A stretch of 7,996 bases of DNA from Deltaproteobacteria bacterium (lineage in GTDB: Bacteria; Myxococcota_A; Polyangia; Polyangiales; Houyiibacteriaceae): NCBI GenBank assembly GCA_003647035.1, contig QMMB01000139.1, forward strand, positions 1 through 7,996, given 5' to 3'. The notes beneath the pieces are model-generated. The model was not told where the DNA came from. It did no database searches and saw nothing but the letters and a program-made list of their open reading frames with translations. How positions within the stretch are numbered: position 1 is the stretch's first letter; each line of letters begins with the position of its first letter. Made by a program: the position numbers and the translations under genes. Positions 5,883 to 7,996 of this stretch are shown here, in pieces.

Positions 5883-6825
5883 TGCGTAACTCCCAGAGTG
5901 AGGTGATCGCGCTGCCCGCGAAGATCGACACGATTGCCAGCATGCTGCCGGGCGCCAGTAGCGGAACGCCCGTTAGGCCGTGGCCCACGGTGCAGCCTGC
6001 GGCTAGCGACGCTCCAACGCCCAGACCGAGGCCTCCAGCGAAGCGCTTGCTCGCGGCCATGGCAGAAACTTTCGACGTTGTGACGGGACCGATTCTACGA
6101 GCCGCCACAAAGGCTCCGAGCGGGATGCCCAACACGAACAGCACGTCCCAACTCATCAAGCGCCTTACAGGCTCAGTGAGTAGGCTGACGGTCCCCGGCA
6201 CGACGGCCATCCCGAAGTCGCGGGCCGCGAGGCTCGACAACGGCCACGCCAGGATTCCGACTGCGCCTATGGCAAGGCCGGTGCGACGCCAAGACCATGC
6301 GCCGGCGTGTCCGGGAGCGGCGAACCACAGCATGCCAATGAGCAGGAGGCCCGCCAACGGGCCCCATGGCCACAGCATCTCGAGGGGAGCATTGCCGATG
6401 GAGGGCCCCGCAGATTGCACGGACGCACGGAAACCTACGAGCGGACCGACTTCGAGCGCGGCGGCCCCAATCGCCATACCCAACACAGCAGCCAAAGCCC
6501 CTAAGCTGCCCGACCCCAGCTTGTACCAGACACCTGCGGCGCAACCGCCGGCCCAATGCATGGACGCGCCGAAAAGAAGGCCGCCCAGGACCGCGCCGAC
6601 TGGAAACAAAGGCGGATAGGTCGGGCTCGAAAGGCCTGCCGCGAAAACCAATGGAACGACAACCATTTGCAGTGCGATCGCAAGGACATAGGCCTTCACC
6701 TTCGTCATGTTCCGTTGTGTCACCGCGACGCGGAACCCCGAGTTCATGCAGAACGCGCCTTGCTGAGAGACGTATCCGTAGCCGCTGCCGATGAGCAACC
6801 CCGTAAGCGACGCGACATACACCAT
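5875..6825 (-). CDS. YeeE/YedE family (TsuA-like) sulfur-compound transporter
   Basis: This is a 316-residue polytopic membrane protein. Family motifs are QQGAFCMNSGFR (21-32), HWAGGCAAGVWYKLGSGS (90-107) and AAGCTVGHGLTG (275-286), with about eight or more hydrophobic segments between 1 and 309. Family member TsuA takes up thiosulfate through a pore lined by conserved cysteines. Here Cys95 and Cys278 sit in the two glycine-rich re-entrant motifs, and Cys26 is the only other cysteine. The middle TsuA cysteine has no obvious counterpart, so the cargo may be thiosulfate or another sulfane-sulfur species. The start at ATG 6825-6823 has a strong GGGGAGGAG just upstream and overlaps the regulator stop as TGATG; a longer frame upstream would extend into an arginine-rich, non-family sequence. 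It is the second gene of the sulfur operon. Confidence 0.88.
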   Translation of the reverse strand: MVYVASLTGLLIGSGYGYVSQQGAFCMNSGFRVAVTQRNMTKVKAYVLAIALQMVVVPLVFAAGLSSPTYPPLFPVGAVLGGLLFGASMHWAGGCAAGVWYKLGSGSLGALAAVLGMAIGAAALEVGPLVGFRASVQSAGPSIGNAPLEMLWPWGPLAGLLLIGMLWFAAPGHAGAWSWRRTGLAIGAVGILAWPLSSLAARDFGMAVVPGTVSLLTEPVRRLMSWDVLFVLGIPLGAFVAARRIGPVTTSKVSAMAASKRFAGGLGLGVGASLAAGCTVGHGLTGVPLLAPGSMLAIVSIFAGSAITSLWELRNG

Positions 6826-7493
6826 CACTCCTCCCCTACGGCGACATCGAGGCCGCGTGCGCGCCAATCCGCGATGCCGTCCTCGAAACGAGTCGCTTCA
6901 AGACCATTGCTTCGAAGGGTGTCCGCCGCGTCCAGCGCCATCACGCAGTAAGGGCCGCGACAGTACGCAACGATCTCGCGGTCGGTTGGCAGCTCGGCGA
7001 GCCGCTCCTCGAGCTGGTCGAGTGGGATCGAGACCGCGCCGGGGATGTGCCCCGCGAGGTACTCCTCGGTGGGCCGCACATCGAGCACGGTGACCTTGCC
7101 ACTTCGCACCCGTTCGACGAGGAGGTTCCGGTCTACCGGCTCCATGGTGTTGCGCGCTTCGAGAAACACTCGGGTGATCTCCTCGACCTCGAGAAGCCGT
7201 GACTCCGCCAACTTCCGCAACGACAGAAAGAACGCACACACCTCGGGATCGGCGAGGCGATATCGGATATAGACGCCCTCTCGTTCCGCCTCGATGAGCC
7301 GCGCGCGGCGGAGCACCTGAAGATGGCGCGAAGTATTCGCGACGGAGTGGCCCATCTGCCCCGCAAGCACCTCGACCGTCCGCGGCCCTTGGCAGAGGAG
7401 ATCCAGGATCTCGAGTCGCGGCCCACTGCCCAACGACTTCCCAATCCGCGCAATCTGTTCGTAGATTGCGTCCTTAAATACCCGAGTTTTCAT
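6825..7493 (-). CDS. ArsR-family repressor fused to a rhodanese domain
   Basis: The 222-residue protein has two domains. Residues about 8-95 form an ArsR/SmtB winged helix: LEILDLLCQGPRTVEVLAGQ, recognition helix HSVANTSRHLQVLRRARLI, and wing EAEREGVYIRYRL. Residues about 122-220 form a rhodanese domain with LDVRPTEEYLAGHIPGAVSIPL (137-158) and the active loop YCRGPYCVM (177-185), catalytic Cys178. The arsenic-binding ELCVCDL motif of ArsR is absent. Cys34 and Cys86 in the DNA-binding domain are candidates for a redox pair, although their spacing differs from the SqrR/BigR pair. The natural inference is a sensor of persulfide or sulfane sulfur in which the rhodanese domain receives sulfur and DNA release follows. 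AAAGGG (7507-7502) lies 8 bases before ATG 7493. It is the first gene of the operon and probably controls it. Such fusions are known in bacteria; the ligand here is untested. Confidence 0.9.
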   Translation of the reverse strand: MKTRVFKDAIYEQIARIGKSLGSGPRLEILDLLCQGPRTVEVLAGQMGHSVANTSRHLQVLRRARLIEAEREGVYIRYRLADPEVCAFFLSLRKLAESRLLEVEEITRVFLEARNTMEPVDRNLLVERVRSGKVTVLDVRPTEEYLAGHIPGAVSIPLDQLEERLAELPTDREIVAYCRGPYCVMALDAADTLRSNGLEATRFEDGIADWRARGLDVAVGEE

Positions 7494-7512
7494 CGAGATA
7501 ACCCTTTATCAA

Positions 7513-7528
7513 GTATTCAATCAAATAC
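7513..7528. promoter_or_regulatory. Inverted repeat, candidate operator of the sulfur operon
   Basis: GTATT (7513-7517), a 6-base centre CAATCA, and AATAC (7524-7528) form a perfect 5-bp inverted repeat. A second overlapping pair, ATTC (7515-7518) and GAAT (7531-7534), is 12 bases apart. It lies 20 bases upstream of the ArsR-rhodanese start, over the predicted transcription start. Size and AT content fit an ArsR-family operator and suggest autorepression. Confidence 0.5.
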
Positions 7529-7531
7529 GTG

Positions 7532-7558
7532 AATATATGTCAGCGCCGCTCCTGTCAA
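7532..7558 (-). promoter_or_regulatory. Sigma70-type promoter of the sulfur operon
   Basis: On the minus strand a perfect -35 TTGACA (7558-7553) is followed after 15 bases by TATATT (7537-7532), five of six matches to the -10 consensus. The spacer is short; TATTCA at 17 bases is a poorer -10. The start point would be near 7525, inside the inverted repeat, and about 30 bases before the regulator ATG. Confidence 0.55.
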
Positions 7559-7582
7559 GCGGCGGGGCCACGATGAACCTTC

Positions 7583-7996
7583 CTACCAGTGGATCCCCTT
7601 CATGAGGTGGGCGAATGCCACAGCCTCGGGCCCGGGTGGCTTGTGATCCTGGTCTTCGCCCTTGCGTGGCGAATCGGGGAAGAGCCGGAACCCCGTGTTG
7701 AGCACCCGGTCGATGAGCTTGGGCGCGAGCGCGTAGCTCACCTCGCCGAAGATGCCGAGTCGGGTGGCGACCCGCTTCTTGCGGTTGACGATCCCGTCGA
7801 CAATCATGTCGACAGCTTCGTCGGGCGAGCGAGTGGGAATCGCGTCGTAGATCTTCGTCGGCGCGATCATGGGCGTGCGTACCAGCGGCATGTAGACGGT
7901 CGTAATGCATACGCCGTCCGCCACGACTTCGCTCGCAATCGAACGACTGAACGCGTCTAGTGCGGCCTTACTGGCTACGTACGCGCTGAATCTCGG
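7583..7996 (-). CDS. Short-chain dehydrogenase/reductase (SDR), C-terminal part
   Basis: The gene enters from the right edge; the last 137 residues and TAG stop (7585-7583) are visible. The fragment opens with PRFSAYVASKAALDAF, containing the SDR catalytic YxxxK (Tyr6, Lys10 of the fragment), followed by VYMPLVRTPMI, the usual post-catalytic segment in which P..V.TPM closes on the nicotinamide. The NAD(P)-binding TGxxxGxG motif and the catalytic Ser lie outside the window. A C-terminal extension with LAPKLIDRVLNTGFRLFPDSP and ending MKGIHW is longer than in minimal SDRs and resembles fatty-acyl-CoA-reductase-like SDRs of actinobacteria and proteobacteria. Substrate is unknown; lipid or sterol substrates are possible. 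The gene ends 24 bases before the -35 of the sulfur operon and is transcribed in the same direction, so read-through into that operon is possible. Confidence 0.85.
   Translation of the reverse strand, partial: PRFSAYVASKAALDAFSRSIASEVVADGVCITTVYMPLVRTPMIAPTKIYDAIPTRSPDEAVDMIVDGIVNRKKRVATRLGIFGEVSYALAPKLIDRVLNTGFRLFPDSPRKGEDQDHKPPGPEAVAFAHLMKGIHW

Noticed and set aside
5882..6619. Plus-strand open frame (245 codons) opposite the transporter
   Set aside because: The translation is Pro/Ala/Arg-rich and simply mirrors the hydrophobic transporter gene on the minus strand.
6825..7493. Arsenic-resistance operon, suggested by the ArsR-type regulator
   Set aside because: The arsenic-binding ELCVCDL motif is absent, no arsenate reductase or arsenite pump follows, and every downstream gene belongs to sulfur-related families.

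Overview
The window is GC-rich, densely coded bacterial DNA with two functional blocks and a partial gene at each edge. No rRNA, tRNA, CRISPR array or insertion sequence is visible. The GH92 lipoprotein, the Shine-Dalgarno sites and the overlapping operon genes point to a Gram-negative bacterium. A bacterial sterol methyltransferase homologue would fit sterol-associated lineages such as Myxococcota or uncultured marine or host-associated groups, but the sequence alone cannot settle taxonomy.

Left block (1-3819). The left edge cuts a minus-strand gene whose 64 visible residues align closely with the N-terminus of eukaryotic sterol C-24 methyltransferase (Erg6/SMT), including the start of its region I signature. 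A 364-base spacer separates it from a divergent plus-strand pair: a probable secreted GH92 alpha-mannosidase and, 53 bases later, a membrane di-iron enzyme of the sterol desaturase/fatty-acid hydroxylase superfamily. The spacer holds a hairpin that pairs the methyltransferase Shine-Dalgarno, an AT-rich imperfect palindrome, and possibly a decayed gene end.

Right block (3878-7558, minus strand). Five tightly packed genes form one operon with a reactive-sulfur theme. In transcription order they are an ArsR-type repressor fused to a rhodanese domain, a YeeE/YedE (TsuA-like) membrane transporter, a DsrE-family sulfur carrier, a sulfide:quinone-oxidoreductase-like flavoprotein, and a small CopZ-N-like Zn/[2Fe-2S] protein. 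Three of the four junctions overlap (TGATG, 8 bases, TGATG) and the fourth is a 29-base gap. A TTGACA/TATATT promoter with an inverted repeat at the predicted transcription start lies just upstream, consistent with autorepression. The inferred model is import of thiosulfate or another sulfur species, relay as protein persulfide, oxidation into the quinone pool, and sensing by the rhodanese-fused repressor. The role of the CopZ-like protein is open (electron transfer, Fe-S or copper handling).

Right edge. A minus-strand short-chain dehydrogenase/reductase enters with its YxxxK catalytic motif and ends before the sulfur promoter.

The points of most interest are the bacterial sterol-methyltransferase N-terminus near a desaturase-family gene, and the compact sulfur operon that includes a stand-alone CopZ-N-like protein.
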